Counted from the first letter of the stretch, positions 28,381 through 36,968 are shown. The stretch is DNA of 37,676 nt from an uncultured Alphaproteobacteria bacterium (GCA_905234465.1 CAJOHU010000010.1:396-38071), one strand, 5' to 3'. The notes: a model not told the origin generated them from the sequence alone. Program-made: numbers and translations.

Positions 28381-29739
28381 TTATTTCATCAATTCCATCA
28401 ATTTATTCGGAACATCATTCATTAAAACACGTTCTTGTTCCATTGTGTCGCGATAACGAATGGTGACCATGTTGTCTTCCAATGTTTGGTGGTCAACCGT
28501 GATACATATCGGTGTTCCAATTTCGTCATGTCTGCGATAGTTTTTACCGATGTTGCCTGAATTTTCTAATTCAATGCGCCCAATGCCCAGTGCGCGCAAA
28601 TCATTTTCAATGTTTTCGGCAATGCCGACCAATTCCGGCACGTTGCGTGCCAAAGGTATAACCGCCGCTTTAACCGGGGCGAGTTTCGGTTTAAGTTTTA
28701 ATACCGTGCGTGTTTTGCCGTCAGGTAATTGTTCTTCGGTATATGCTTCTATCATTACCGCCATCATCGCACGATTCACCCCCATTGCCGTTTCAATTAC
28801 ATACGGAATAAAACTTTCCCCTGTTTGTGGGTCTGAATACGCCAATTTAATGGTGCTGTCTTTATTTTCCATAACATGCGCCGCAATTTTGAATTCATTC
28901 TGTGATTTAGTATGTGAGCCCAAATCAAAGTCTTGACGATTGTGTACGCCTTCAACTTCGTCAAATCCATCGGGAAATTCGTATTCAATATCGCCTGCGG
29001 CCTTGGCATAGTGTGCCAATTTTTCGTGCGGTGTAAATCGTAATTTATTCGCCGGTATCCCCAACACATTTGTCCACCATGCGATGCGTGTGTTGCGCCA
29101 AGATTCAAAATATTTTTCATCTTCGCCCGGATGCACAAAGTATTGCATTTCCGCCTGTTCAAATTCGCGCATACGGAACACGAATCCACGTGGGGAAATT
29201 TCATTCCTAAACGCCTTGCCAATTTGGGCAATTCCGAACGGCAATTTATGCGGCGTTGAATCCAACACATTTTTAAAATTGATATAAGTTGTTGTTGCGG
29301 TTTCCGGACGCAGGTACGCGTTCACTTCGCCATCAGTGACCGCACCAATAGACAACCCCATCATCAGTTGGTATTCGCGCGGTGGCATCAAATCGGTTGA
29401 ACCGCAATTATCACACTTTGTTTGGTCGCGCATTTTATCTTGGCGCATGCGGGCACCACATTTTTTACATTCAACCAATGGGTCAGAAAATCCGCCTTCG
29501 TGTCCGGAATATTTCCACATCAGACGATTACCAATCAATGATGCATCCAAACCTTCTATATCATTTCTTGAATACACCATTGCGTTCCACCATGCATTGC
29601 GGATATTCTTCATCAGTTCCACGCCGTACGGACCGTAATCGTATGTTCCGCCCAATCCGCCATATATTTCAGACCCAGTAAATATAAACCCGCGCCGTTT
29701 ACACAGTGCCACAATATCATTCACATTTTTTGCCGGCAT
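28381..29739 (-). CDS. glyS: Glycyl-tRNA synthetase, single-chain (alpha2, eukaryote/Firmicutes-type)
   Basis: KRRGFIFTGSEIYGGLGGTYDYGPYGVELMKNIRNAWW; LRPETATTTYINFKNVL; FGIAQIGKAFRNEISPRGFVFRMREFEQAEMQYF. Confidence 0.93.
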   Translation of the reverse strand: MPAKNVNDIVALCKRRGFIFTGSEIYGGLGGTYDYGPYGVELMKNIRNAWWNAMVYSRNDIEGLDASLIGNRLMWKYSGHEGGFSDPLVECKKCGARMRQDKMRDQTKCDNCGSTDLMPPREYQLMMGLSIGAVTDGEVNAYLRPETATTTYINFKNVLDSTPHKLPFGIAQIGKAFRNEISPRGFVFRMREFEQAEMQYFVHPGEDEKYFESWRNTRIAWWTNVLGIPANKLRFTPHEKLAHYAKAAGDIEYEFPDGFDEVEGVHNRQDFDLGSHTKSQNEFKIAAHVMENKDSTIKLAYSDPQTGESFIPYVIETAMGVNRAMMAVMIEAYTEEQLPDGKTRTVLKLKPKLAPVKAAVIPLARNVPELVGIAENIENDLRALGIGRIELENSGNIGKNYRRHDEIGTPICITVDHQTLEDNMVTIRYRDTMEQERVLMNDVPNKLMELMK

Positions 29740-29814
29740 AATACAACCTTTTTTTGTTTTTATTACTATAAGTATTATATTTTATTCTGTATTTTTCAAC
29801 AATTTTTAGAATAA

Positions 29815-29845
29815 AAACGGGGGCGATGCCCCCAAAAAAACAAAA
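29815..29845 (-). terminator. Rho-independent terminator of the ferredoxin gene
   Basis: aaaacgggggcgatgcccccaaaaaaac. Confidence 0.7.
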
Positions 29846-29856
29846 TCTTTCTGCGT

Positions 29857-30048
29857 TTAGTTTGCCGGGGCAATCGCCGAAACAGGGCAAACAGATGCGC
29901 ATGTCCCACAAGACACACACTTTGCCGGGTCAATCACGCATTTGCCGTCTGCACCAACACTGATTGCCATCATGGGGCATGCCGCCATACATGAATGACA
30001 TCCGATACATTTATTTGGGTCAATTTTATAAGCCATCTTTTTCTCCAT
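29857..30048 (-). CDS. 2[4Fe-4S] ferredoxin
   Basis: CIGCHSCMAACP...CVSCGTCASVCP. Confidence 0.93.
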   Translation of the reverse strand: MEKKMAYKIDPNKCIGCHSCMAACPMMAISVGADGKCVIDPAKCVSCGTCASVCPVSAIAPAN

Positions 30049-30056
30049 GTTTTTAA

Positions 30057-30761
30057 TTAGTCTCTGTTTAACAGCCCAAGCAAGTATTGAAACATTGCGA
30101 TAAAAGATATATACAAATGCAATGCGCCCAACACCGCCATTTGATTTTTCTGGGTATCATCGCCCAACACTTCGTATGCCCGTTTCAGTGTTTGCATGTC
30201 GTATGCCGTGAACAGCGCGAACACCAACACCCCAACCGCACAAACGATTGTTGAAAACGTACCACCAAGTGTCCAAATCATAGATACTATTCCTACTAAA
30301 ATCAAGCCAATCATACCCATCATTAAAAATATACCCAAGAACGATAAATCTTTTGCGGTTTTATATCCAAATGCCGCCATAAACCCGAACATAAGTGCGG
30401 CGATAACAAACGCCCAAACTATTGATGCGGGGTTAACCGCCAATCCACCCCAAATGATGGGTGTCAGACCAAATCCAATCATTACTGCGTATAAAAACAA
30501 GAGCACCGCCGCCAACGCTGGTTTCATAGAAAATACACGAACCTGTGCCCATATAGACAACGCCAATCCACCAAATATCATGACATAGAAAAACGGCGTC
30601 ATCCCAGATTCAGACACCAACAATCGTATCCCGCCCATGTAAATAGTCAAGAAAGCGGTTATTGCAGTGACACCAACCGCCGCGAACATTAATGTAAATA
30701 TCTTTTTCAGATACAGGTCAATTCCACCAACATTTCTTGCAGGAACAGATTTTTTTGTCAT
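30057..30761 (-). CDS. Bax inhibitor-1/YccA family membrane protein
   Basis: Multi-TM with FALFTAYDMQTLKRAYE and GALHLYISFIAMFQYLLGLLNRD. Confidence 0.9.
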   Translation of the reverse strand: MTKKSVPARNVGGIDLYLKKIFTLMFAAVGVTAITAFLTIYMGGIRLLVSESGMTPFFYVMIFGGLALSIWAQVRVFSMKPALAAVLLFLYAVMIGFGLTPIIWGGLAVNPASIVWAFVIAALMFGFMAAFGYKTAKDLSFLGIFLMMGMIGLILVGIVSMIWTLGGTFSTIVCAVGVLVFALFTAYDMQTLKRAYEVLGDDTQKNQMAVLGALHLYISFIAMFQYLLGLLNRD

Positions 30762-30846
30762 AACTTTTTTCTCCTTGTTAGTTCACAAAATATATAATAT
30801 AATAGCAACATATTTCAAGGAATAAAAACAACAAAAAGGATAAAAA

Positions 30847-31029
30847 ATGGCTGGTGTAGACCCAATGAAAAGTAAATTCGGTTATAATCCGCAATCGGAT
30901 ACATATGATGAATTGCGCGAAATCACGAAAAATCTTGAACAAACCATTGCCAAAGGCGGGTACAAGATAGTTGGTACAAAAGATGTCGCTTCGGGAATGA
31001 TGAAATACAGTTTAGAAAAAGTGCATTAG
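30847..31029 (+). CDS. Small hypothetical protein, 60 aa
   Basis: RBS aaaagga; ORF directly followed by lgt with near overlap. Confidence 0.6.
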   Translation: MAGVDPMKSKFGYNPQSDTYDELREITKNLEQTIAKGGYKIVGTKDVASGMMKYSLEKVH

Positions 31030-31030
31030 A

Positions 31031-31831
31031 TTGGCAATTATTATAGACCCAATTTCACCCGTCGCGTTTTCGGTTTTAGGTTTGCCAATTCGGTGGTATG
31101 CGTTGGCATATATCGCGGCGTTTGTAATTGGGTATTTTTTATTTCGTCATTTCGCGCACAACCGCAACAGCGGACTGAATATGACGCGACGCGAATTGGA
31201 CGATTTGTTTTCGTGGATAATATTGGGTGTGATTATTGGGGGACGATTGGGTTATGTGCTGTTTTATAACCCGTGGTTCTTTTTATCGCATCCATTGGAA
31301 ATATTCGCAGTATGGCACGGCGGTATGAGTTTCCATGGCGGACTGATTGGTGTTATTGCTGCGACATTTTTGTTTACCCGTTCTTGGACGCGGGGTCTAA
31401 GGGTGCTGGATTTAATATCGGTTGCGGCGCCGATAGGTTTATTTTTTGGACGTATTGCAAACTTTATAAATATAGAGGTCATGGGACGCCCCACAGATTC
31501 ACCGATTGGTGTGTTCTTTCGCGGTGTGTCCGATGTCCCGCGCCACCCAAGTCCGATTTATGAAGCATTAAGCGAAGGCGTATTGTTATTTATAATAATG
31601 TTGTACCTGTATCGGTATACAAAACTGCGTAATTATCCGGGGGCGTTGTGTGGTGCGATGGGTATGCTGTACGCGGTGTTCCGTATAATTTGCGAACAGT
31701 TTCGTTCGCCCGATATTCAGATTGGATTTTTAACATCGTGGGGATTGACAATGGGCGGTCTGTTGTCTGCGATAATGTTTTTATGCGGTGCGGGTCTGTT
31801 TTTTGCGGCGATACGCCGTTTCCATAAGTGA
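31031..31831 (+). CDS. lgt: Prolipoprotein diacylglyceryl transferase (TTG start likely)
   Basis: GGRLGYVLFYNPWFFLSHPLEIFAVWHGGMSFHGGLIG; FFGRIANFINIEVMGRPTD; FRIICEQFRSPD. Confidence 0.95.
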   Translation: MAIIIDPISPVAFSVLGLPIRWYALAYIAAFVIGYFLFRHFAHNRNSGLNMTRRELDDLFSWIILGVIIGGRLGYVLFYNPWFFLSHPLEIFAVWHGGMSFHGGLIGVIAATFLFTRSWTRGLRVLDLISVAAPIGLFFGRIANFINIEVMGRPTDSPIGVFFRGVSDVPRHPSPIYEALSEGVLLFIIMLYLYRYTKLRNYPGALCGAMGMLYAVFRIICEQFRSPDIQIGFLTSWGLTMGGLLSAIMFLCGAGLFFAAIRRFHK

Positions 31832-31966
31832 TTTTTGCGGTTTTTCACTCATTGCCCGGCATGATAACACATAAATAGATGCAAGCAATTCGTTCAGGTC
31901 CGGTTCGTATGCCGGATTTTTTACAAAAAATGTTCTGATAGTATGCAACAGTGCCATACTTGCCAT
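31781..31966 (-). CDS. Possible small protein (61 aa) downstream of structured RNA B
   Basis: ORF with GGAG RBS-like motif 7 nt before ATG; overlaps the lgt 3' end antisense. Confidence 0.35.
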   Translation of the reverse strand: MASMALLHTIRTFFVKNPAYEPDLNELLASIYVLSCRAMSEKPQKSLMETAYRRKKQTRTA

Positions 31967-31993
31967 CTTAAAGCTCCATGGTTATATTATGTT

Positions 31994-32167
31994 AATAAAA
32001 ATAACCACCCGAAATAAATTCAAAGTGGTTGGAGCCTTAACGACAATCAAGTGAATTGTTGTGCTTATTCAGTATATTCGCACACTCCAACCAATGGTTG
32101 GAGATTTAGTGTCTCTCCGGACACACTTGACAGGGCGTTAAGACCCACAGACAGAACACCTGCCTGC
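31994..32167 (-). ncRNA. Structured RNA copy B (candidate new family; leader or independent sRNA)
   Basis: Minus strand: 5' hairpin CAGGCAG-GTGTT-CTGTCTG; closing stem CTTAACG/CGTTAAG plus TCAAGTG/CACTTGA; hairpins GTGTC-CGGAGA-GACAC, CTCCAACC-ATT-GGTTGGAG, TGTGC-GAATATACTGAATAA-GCACA; terminator AACCAC...GTGGTTATTTTT. Confidence 0.75.
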
Positions 32168-32173
32168 GAAAGT

Positions 32174-32202
32174 ATCATAACATTTTATATTGAAAAAGGC
32201 AA
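32174..32202 (-). promoter_or_regulatory. Promoter of structured RNA B
   Basis: Minus-strand TTGCCT (32202-32197), 17-nt spacer, TATGAT (32179-32174). Confidence 0.65.
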
Positions 32203-32269
32203 ATTTATATTTTATTAAAAAATTTCTTGATTTTATTGTTTTTGCATTATAATATATCGTCACGGCATT

Positions 32270-32346
32270 GGGGTGTTAGCTCAGCTGGTTAGAGCGTCTG
32301 CCTGTCACGCAGAAGGTCGAGGGTTCGAGCCCCTTACATCCCGCCA
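32270..32346 (+). tRNA. tRNA-Asp (anticodon GTC)
   Basis: ggggtgttagctcagctggttagagcgtctgcctgtcacgcagaaggtcgagggttcgagccccttacatcccgcca. Confidence 0.95.
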
Positions 32347-32365
32347 GTTTTTTTGTGTCAGTTCC

Positions 32366-32440
32366 GGCCCCATCGTCTAATGGTTAGGACACCGCCCTTT
32401 CAAGGCGAGAATCCCGGTTCAAATCCGAGTGGGGCTGCCA
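32366..32440 (+). tRNA. tRNA-Glu (anticodon TTC)
   Basis: ggccccatcgtctaatggttaggacaccgccctttcaaggcgagaatcccggttcaaatccgagtggggctgcca. Confidence 0.95.
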
Positions 32441-32446
32441 AAATTA

Positions 32447-32481
32447 AAAAATCGGGTATAAACCCGATTTTTTAATTTTGT
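32447..32481 (+). terminator. Terminator after tRNA-Glu
   Basis: aaaaaatcgggtataaacccgattttttaatttt. Confidence 0.8.
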
Positions 32482-32578
32482 TCAACCCCCGGGTTTGAAC
32501 CGCGGTTCACAATGAGTTGGTGTTTGCAAACAAAGTGCAGCGAACGCCAAACGAATGCCCCGCAGGCGTTTAGCCGAG

Positions 32579-32604
32579 GGAAATCCGAGTGGGGCTGCCA
32601 AAAT
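32579..32604 (+). repeat. Duplicate of tRNA-Glu 3' end (att-like)
   Basis: AAATCCGAGTGGGGCTGCCAAAAT identical to the 3' end of tRNA-Glu plus following bases (32421-32444). Confidence 0.8.
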
Positions 32605-32776
32605 AACAAAATCACCCAAGCGGGTGATTTTTTCTTTGTTTTCCAATACTTTCACGAGTTCGAAAGTTGGGTGTCGAAAATATACCCCGTTATGACGATT
32701 TACGAACTATTAAAAAGAAAAGGTTAGAAATATAACCTTTTTCTTAGTTCGTATTTGTTGTGGGTATTTGAACTTT

Positions 32777-33379
32777 TTAATCTCTTTCTATGCTTTTTTG
32801 TGGGATAGAAATTTTTCGGCGACTTCTGTTTATGATGGCATCCATTGTTTTAATTTGTTCTAATTCTTCACCAGAAATAATATCTATTACTTCATAAGAT
32901 TTATCTTTAATTGCATTTAATATATGAAAAACAGGTTTGCCTATTTCAATAGGTTGTTTCAACATTCTTTGAAAATCTTGTCCCATCACATTATGACAAC
33001 GCGGTTCAAAGATATGGTATTGTCCATCGGATAATTTAACGGCTGGCACAACATGACCGATATTGCTTTTACCGGCATTTAAACAATCTGTTTCTGTTGT
33101 TATAACAGCTTTTAAATCCAATCCTGAATCTTTCGCGGCATATAAAAACAATTTTGTCATACCCGTACACGAAGCCAAATCGCCCAGTCTTTGTTCATAA
33201 AATTCTTTCCCTGATATATCAAAACGAACGTCTTTTGTAGACACCCTTTTTGAAATTGCAAGACGAGTTGTTGTTATTCCTTTTGCAAACTTTTTGGCAC
33301 CACGAAACGCACCAGTTTTTGGGTCGTGTATTTTATTGAGAACTTTCTGTAAAGATTCCAAAATTTCTTTATCTGTCAT
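32777..33379 (-). CDS. Transglutaminase-like (papain-like Cys/His) protein
   Basis: LASCTGMTKLFLYAAKDSGLDLKAVITT then GHVVPAVKLSDGQYHIFEPRC; Cys-His-acid arrangement. Confidence 0.55.
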   Translation of the reverse strand: MTDKEILESLQKVLNKIHDPKTGAFRGAKKFAKGITTTRLAISKRVSTKDVRFDISGKEFYEQRLGDLASCTGMTKLFLYAAKDSGLDLKAVITTETDCLNAGKSNIGHVVPAVKLSDGQYHIFEPRCHNVMGQDFQRMLKQPIEIGKPVFHILNAIKDKSYEVIDIISGEELEQIKTMDAIINRSRRKISIPQKSIERD

Positions 33380-33428
33380 GGGTGAAATTATACCATAAAA
33401 TTAACAAATTTGAAGAAATGTTTTTATT

Positions 33429-33495
33429 TCTTTCCCGAACGACAACAAATCACGAATAAAATCAGTTCGTGAATTGCACAGATGACCCTGCCAAA
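33429..33495. repeat. 67-bp direct repeat R1
   Basis: TCTTTCCCGAACGACAACAAATCACGAATAAAATCAGTTCGTGAATTGCACAGATGACCCTGCCAAA; gapless match to R2 at 34775-34841 with 11 mismatches by manual count. Confidence 0.8.
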
Positions 33496-33642
33496 TTTAG
33501 TTAATAAAAAGCGCCGTCAGGCGTTTTTTATTTAGGAAATTTGAGCATCGCGCCGTAGCCACCGCGTTTTCCGAAAGATATTTTATATCAACCGATTGCG
33601 TTTTCAACGCAATTAAGCACCAGCGAAGGCGGATGCCAAAAT

Positions 33643-33668
33643 AAAAAGACCACCGTTTGGTGGTCGTT
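33643..33668 (-). terminator. Terminator downstream of the hydrolase
   Basis: aaagaccaccgtttggtggtcgtttt. Confidence 0.7.
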
Positions 33669-33688
33669 TTGTTTTAATATTTGATTTT

Positions 33689-34703
33689 TTATTTCATATT
33701 TTCACGCAAGAAAGATTCAATCTTATCAAACGGAATAACATCCATATTGTCATATAAATCAACATGGTTTGCACCTGGGATAATCATCAATTCTTTATTA
33801 TCGCCCTTCAGTTTTTTAAAGGCACCTTCGCTGAAATAACGGCTGTGTGCTTTTTCGCCATGAACCAATAATACAGCACTGCGTATTTCGTTTGCACGTT
33901 GTAAAATTGGCATATTGATGAATGACAAACTACTTGTCTTGTTCCATCCACCATTTGAATTCAATGAACGTTTATGATAGCCACGTGGTGTTTTGTAATA
34001 TGCATAATAATCTTTGACAAACTGTGGTGCATCATCTGGTAATGGATCAACTACACCGCCTGCCAAATCATATTTGCCGTTTTTATAGTCAACTGTGCGT
34101 TGTTCGTTTAACGCCTTTTTAGTCGCAAAACGGGCATCAGCATTGTCATCAGCATCAAAATAGCCATTTGCGTTTACACGTGTCATGTCATACATTGTTG
34201 ATGCAACGGTTGCTTTGATTCTGGTGTCCATTGCTGCAGCGTTGATTGCCATTCCACCCCAACCACAGATTCCAATAATACCGATTTTATCAGCATCAAC
34301 GTCTTTGCGATTTGCCAGATAATCAACAGCAGCCGAGAAATCTTCTGTGTTTATATCAGGGGATGCAACATAACGAACTTTGCCACCACTTTCACCAGTA
34401 AAAGATGGATCAAAAGCCAAAGTTATAAATCCACGAGATGCCATTTCTTAAACCAGAAGATTGTTCTTTAACTGCACCAAATGGACCAGATACTGCGATT
34501 GCTGGCATCTTTTCCGCTGTTTTATTTTTAGGCATATACAAATTACCAGTCAATTCGATTCCATATCTGTTGTGGAAATGAACCTTTTGCATGACAACAT
34601 TTGGATTTTTTGGAAATACATTATCCCATTTGTTGCATGGTATAAGAAAATATCCGAGTATTCCTAAAATTGCTACGATTGCGATTATGATGGTTGTTTT
34701 CAT
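33689..34703 (-). pseudogene. Alpha/beta hydrolase, frameshifted (ORFs 34410-34703 and 33689-34444)
   Basis: N-terminal frame ends ...PAIAVSGPFGAVKEQSSGL-; the hydrolase core resumes in another frame as MASRGFITLAFDPSFTGESGG...GICGWGGMAINAA...GANHVDLYD. Confidence 0.75.
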
Positions 34704-34774
34704 TTTTTTACCTCTTTCTGACTATTATATCATGAAATCGTAAAAATCAAACGTTATTCAAAAACATCTTAACA

Positions 34775-34841
34775 TCTTTCCCGAATAACAACAAATCATA
34801 GATAGTATCATCTCGTGAATTGCACAGATGGCCCCGCCAAA
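34775..34841. repeat. 67-bp direct repeat R2
   Basis: TCTTTCCCGAATAACAACAAATCATAGATAGTATCATCTCGTGAATTGCACAGATGGCCCCGCCAAA. Confidence 0.8.
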
Positions 34842-34870
34842 AATAAAAACACCCAAATGGGTGTTTAAAA

Positions 34871-35173
34871 TTAATGTTTTTGTTTCTGGATTTGTTGTTT
34901 CATTTCTGCGCGTCTTTTATTGCAGGCCGCCACAAATGCCTTGTAATCTTTCCGGGTTAAAATGAATTCAAAATATTCTTCTAACCGTGAACCGATTGTA
35001 TAAACATCGCGCATATCAGAATAAACCACACGATCCCCAACAACCCATCTAATAGAACTGTCAACAACTGTGTCTTCATATTCAACCGTATCAACCTGTT
35101 TCGCCACACTGGATACAGGAACCAAATCCATTAGATTTTTGAATTTTAACTTATATTCTTCGGTCTTCCTCAT
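34871..35173 (-). CDS. Hypothetical protein, 100 aa
   Basis: ORF with aaaggat-type RBS upstream on the minus strand and a terminator immediately downstream (aaacacccaaatgggtgttt). Confidence 0.55.
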   Translation of the reverse strand: MRKTEEYKLKFKNLMDLVPVSSVAKQVDTVEYEDTVVDSSIRWVVGDRVVYSDMRDVYTIGSRLEEYFEFILTRKDYKAFVAACNKRRAEMKQQIQKQKH

Positions 35174-35271
35174 TTTTTATCCTTTTTACTATTGTCGCCA
35201 GAATTATAGTACCCATTTCCCGAATGTCAAATTTGTTGATTTTTAGCGTGATTTGTTATACAATATTCAAC

Positions 35272-35388
35272 ATGAAAAAAGTTTTATGGTTTTTAATTTT
35301 TGTATCATTATTGGCAACCGCGGCGTGCGGGGTCAAGTCTGAATTGACACGACCAACCGGACCACTGCGCGATTACCCGGTGTATTAG
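35272..35388 (+). CDS. Small lipoprotein, LptM/YifL-like
   Basis: MKKVLWFLIFVSLLATAACGVKSELTRPTGPLRDYPVY; lipobox ATAAC; not in the ORF track because of its size. Confidence 0.65.
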   Translation: MKKVLWFLIFVSLLATAACGVKSELTRPTGPLRDYPVY

Positions 35389-35398
35389 GGAAAATGCG

Positions 35399-36874
35399 AT
35401 GTCTACGAAAATTGAAATGCTGGTGCGCAGCAATCAGACAGAACAACAAGAATTTCACAGTGCGATGGTTGACCATATTCCTGGGGATGAAGTGTGTGTG
35501 TTATACATTGGTGGAAATGGAACAATAGACACCAGTGAATCTGTGGCAACGCGCAAAGCCAACGGTGATGCCAAAAGAATTAGGTCGGAAATAATCAAAC
35601 CATTTTTTTATGATAAAAATGGTGTTGATATTCCAGTATATGCGGTGGCATACGATTTTGATGGATATGATGCGGGCGTGCGTGATTTATCACGTGACAT
35701 TTCTCGTGGAAATATAGATGGAATCGCCAAAAAACAGTATTTAGTCTTTGAGCCAAAATCAATAAAAAGGCTGTTTCGTGATTATGTAATGGACTGTATT
35801 TCTGAAAACAACGAAAAAATCTCATTGGACGAGGTCAAATACAGGTTAGGCAAATATGACATTTATTTTTCAGACCAAAATTCAGGAAGTTTTTATAAAT
35901 ACATGGATGAAAAATTGCGTGATTTGCGATATAGTGATGGTGAAATTTACGAAATATTTGAATTTATTCAAAATAAATTAAATCAAGAACACATGGAACA
36001 TATTGATAAATTATTCAATATGGTCATATTGCCCCGAATATCAGAAAACGGGGCAAGATTACCCATCACGGATGCTTTGCGCAGAATTCGCAAAATAACA
36101 TTTGTGACACATTGTTATGGCGCATTTGTTGCAAAAAAATTACAAGAAAAGATGAAATATCAAATGCGAATTTTGGGATATTCATCTGCGGAAACAAACG
36201 CGGTTCTTAATCAAATGCTGATTGTAGCGCATGCACCATCGGTTCGCCTGTACGGGCAAACAAATGGGTTTATTAGTTTTATGTCTGGATTTGATGAAGG
36301 TGCCGTAACCCCTAAAAATTGGCTGCGATCGTATATTAAAAAGAATGTTAAACAAGACCGCCAATTAATGGACCAAGAAGAACTGAACAGTATGGAACAT
36401 ACTTGGATTCCACTTGTTTCTGATGATTTTCCGGCACATGTCGCGTTTTTATCAAAAAACATGGGTAATATGTTTATTATTCCACGTGGTTTTGATTATT
36501 CGCCAAGTGGTTCTGCGCATCAAATTGGTGAAGTAAATCCATATGAACATACCAATACAGATTATGTTCGCGCGGGCGCAGAACAGAATGCGGATGGTTT
36601 TGTATTGAACCAAATTGCGCGGAATGTGGTTATAAATGGAATTGAAAATTCATTGAAACAGCGTGCGGAATTTACGCCTTTGCCGGATGTGGCGCAGTTA
36701 ATAAATAAACCAGATGCCACAACGCGCGAACGCGCCACAACGGAGGCTGCATTTGCAATTATGCGTAAAAATGGCAATAAATTGACACAAAACGCGTATG
36801 AATATGCACGTGAAATAATCGGAAATTGGCATGCGCGAATTTCGGGTCAAAAAGACAAAAGTCCTGAAAGATAA
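35399..36874 (+). CDS. Hypothetical 491-aa protein, possible alpha/beta-hydrolase-like core with Cys at the nucleophile position
   Basis: Long ORF; VCVLYIGGNGTID and KITFVTHCYGAFVAKKLQEK resemble a nucleophile-elbow context. Confidence 0.6.
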   Translation: MSTKIEMLVRSNQTEQQEFHSAMVDHIPGDEVCVLYIGGNGTIDTSESVATRKANGDAKRIRSEIIKPFFYDKNGVDIPVYAVAYDFDGYDAGVRDLSRDISRGNIDGIAKKQYLVFEPKSIKRLFRDYVMDCISENNEKISLDEVKYRLGKYDIYFSDQNSGSFYKYMDEKLRDLRYSDGEIYEIFEFIQNKLNQEHMEHIDKLFNMVILPRISENGARLPITDALRRIRKITFVTHCYGAFVAKKLQEKMKYQMRILGYSSAETNAVLNQMLIVAHAPSVRLYGQTNGFISFMSGFDEGAVTPKNWLRSYIKKNVKQDRQLMDQEELNSMEHTWIPLVSDDFPAHVAFLSKNMGNMFIIPRGFDYSPSGSAHQIGEVNPYEHTNTDYVRAGAEQNADGFVLNQIARNVVINGIENSLKQRAEFTPLPDVAQLINKPDATTRERATTEAAFAIMRKNGNKLTQNAYEYAREIIGNWHARISGQKDKSPER

Positions 36875-36883
36875 CAAATAATT

Positions 36884-36968
<85 letters not shown>

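Noticed and set aside
32512-32727. 71-aa ORF
   Set aside because: Spans the duplicated tRNA-Glu 3' end and terminators; spurious.
33470-33497. R1/R2 as decayed tRNA genes
   Set aside because: They end in a GCCA-like motif, but no consistent 7-bp acceptor or 5-bp T-stem with a TTCNANN loop could be drawn.
33429-34841. Integron cassette array
   Set aside because: No integrase in the window and the 67-bp repeats lack recognisable attC core sites (RYYYAAC/GTTRRRY pairs); only the cassette-like layout remains.
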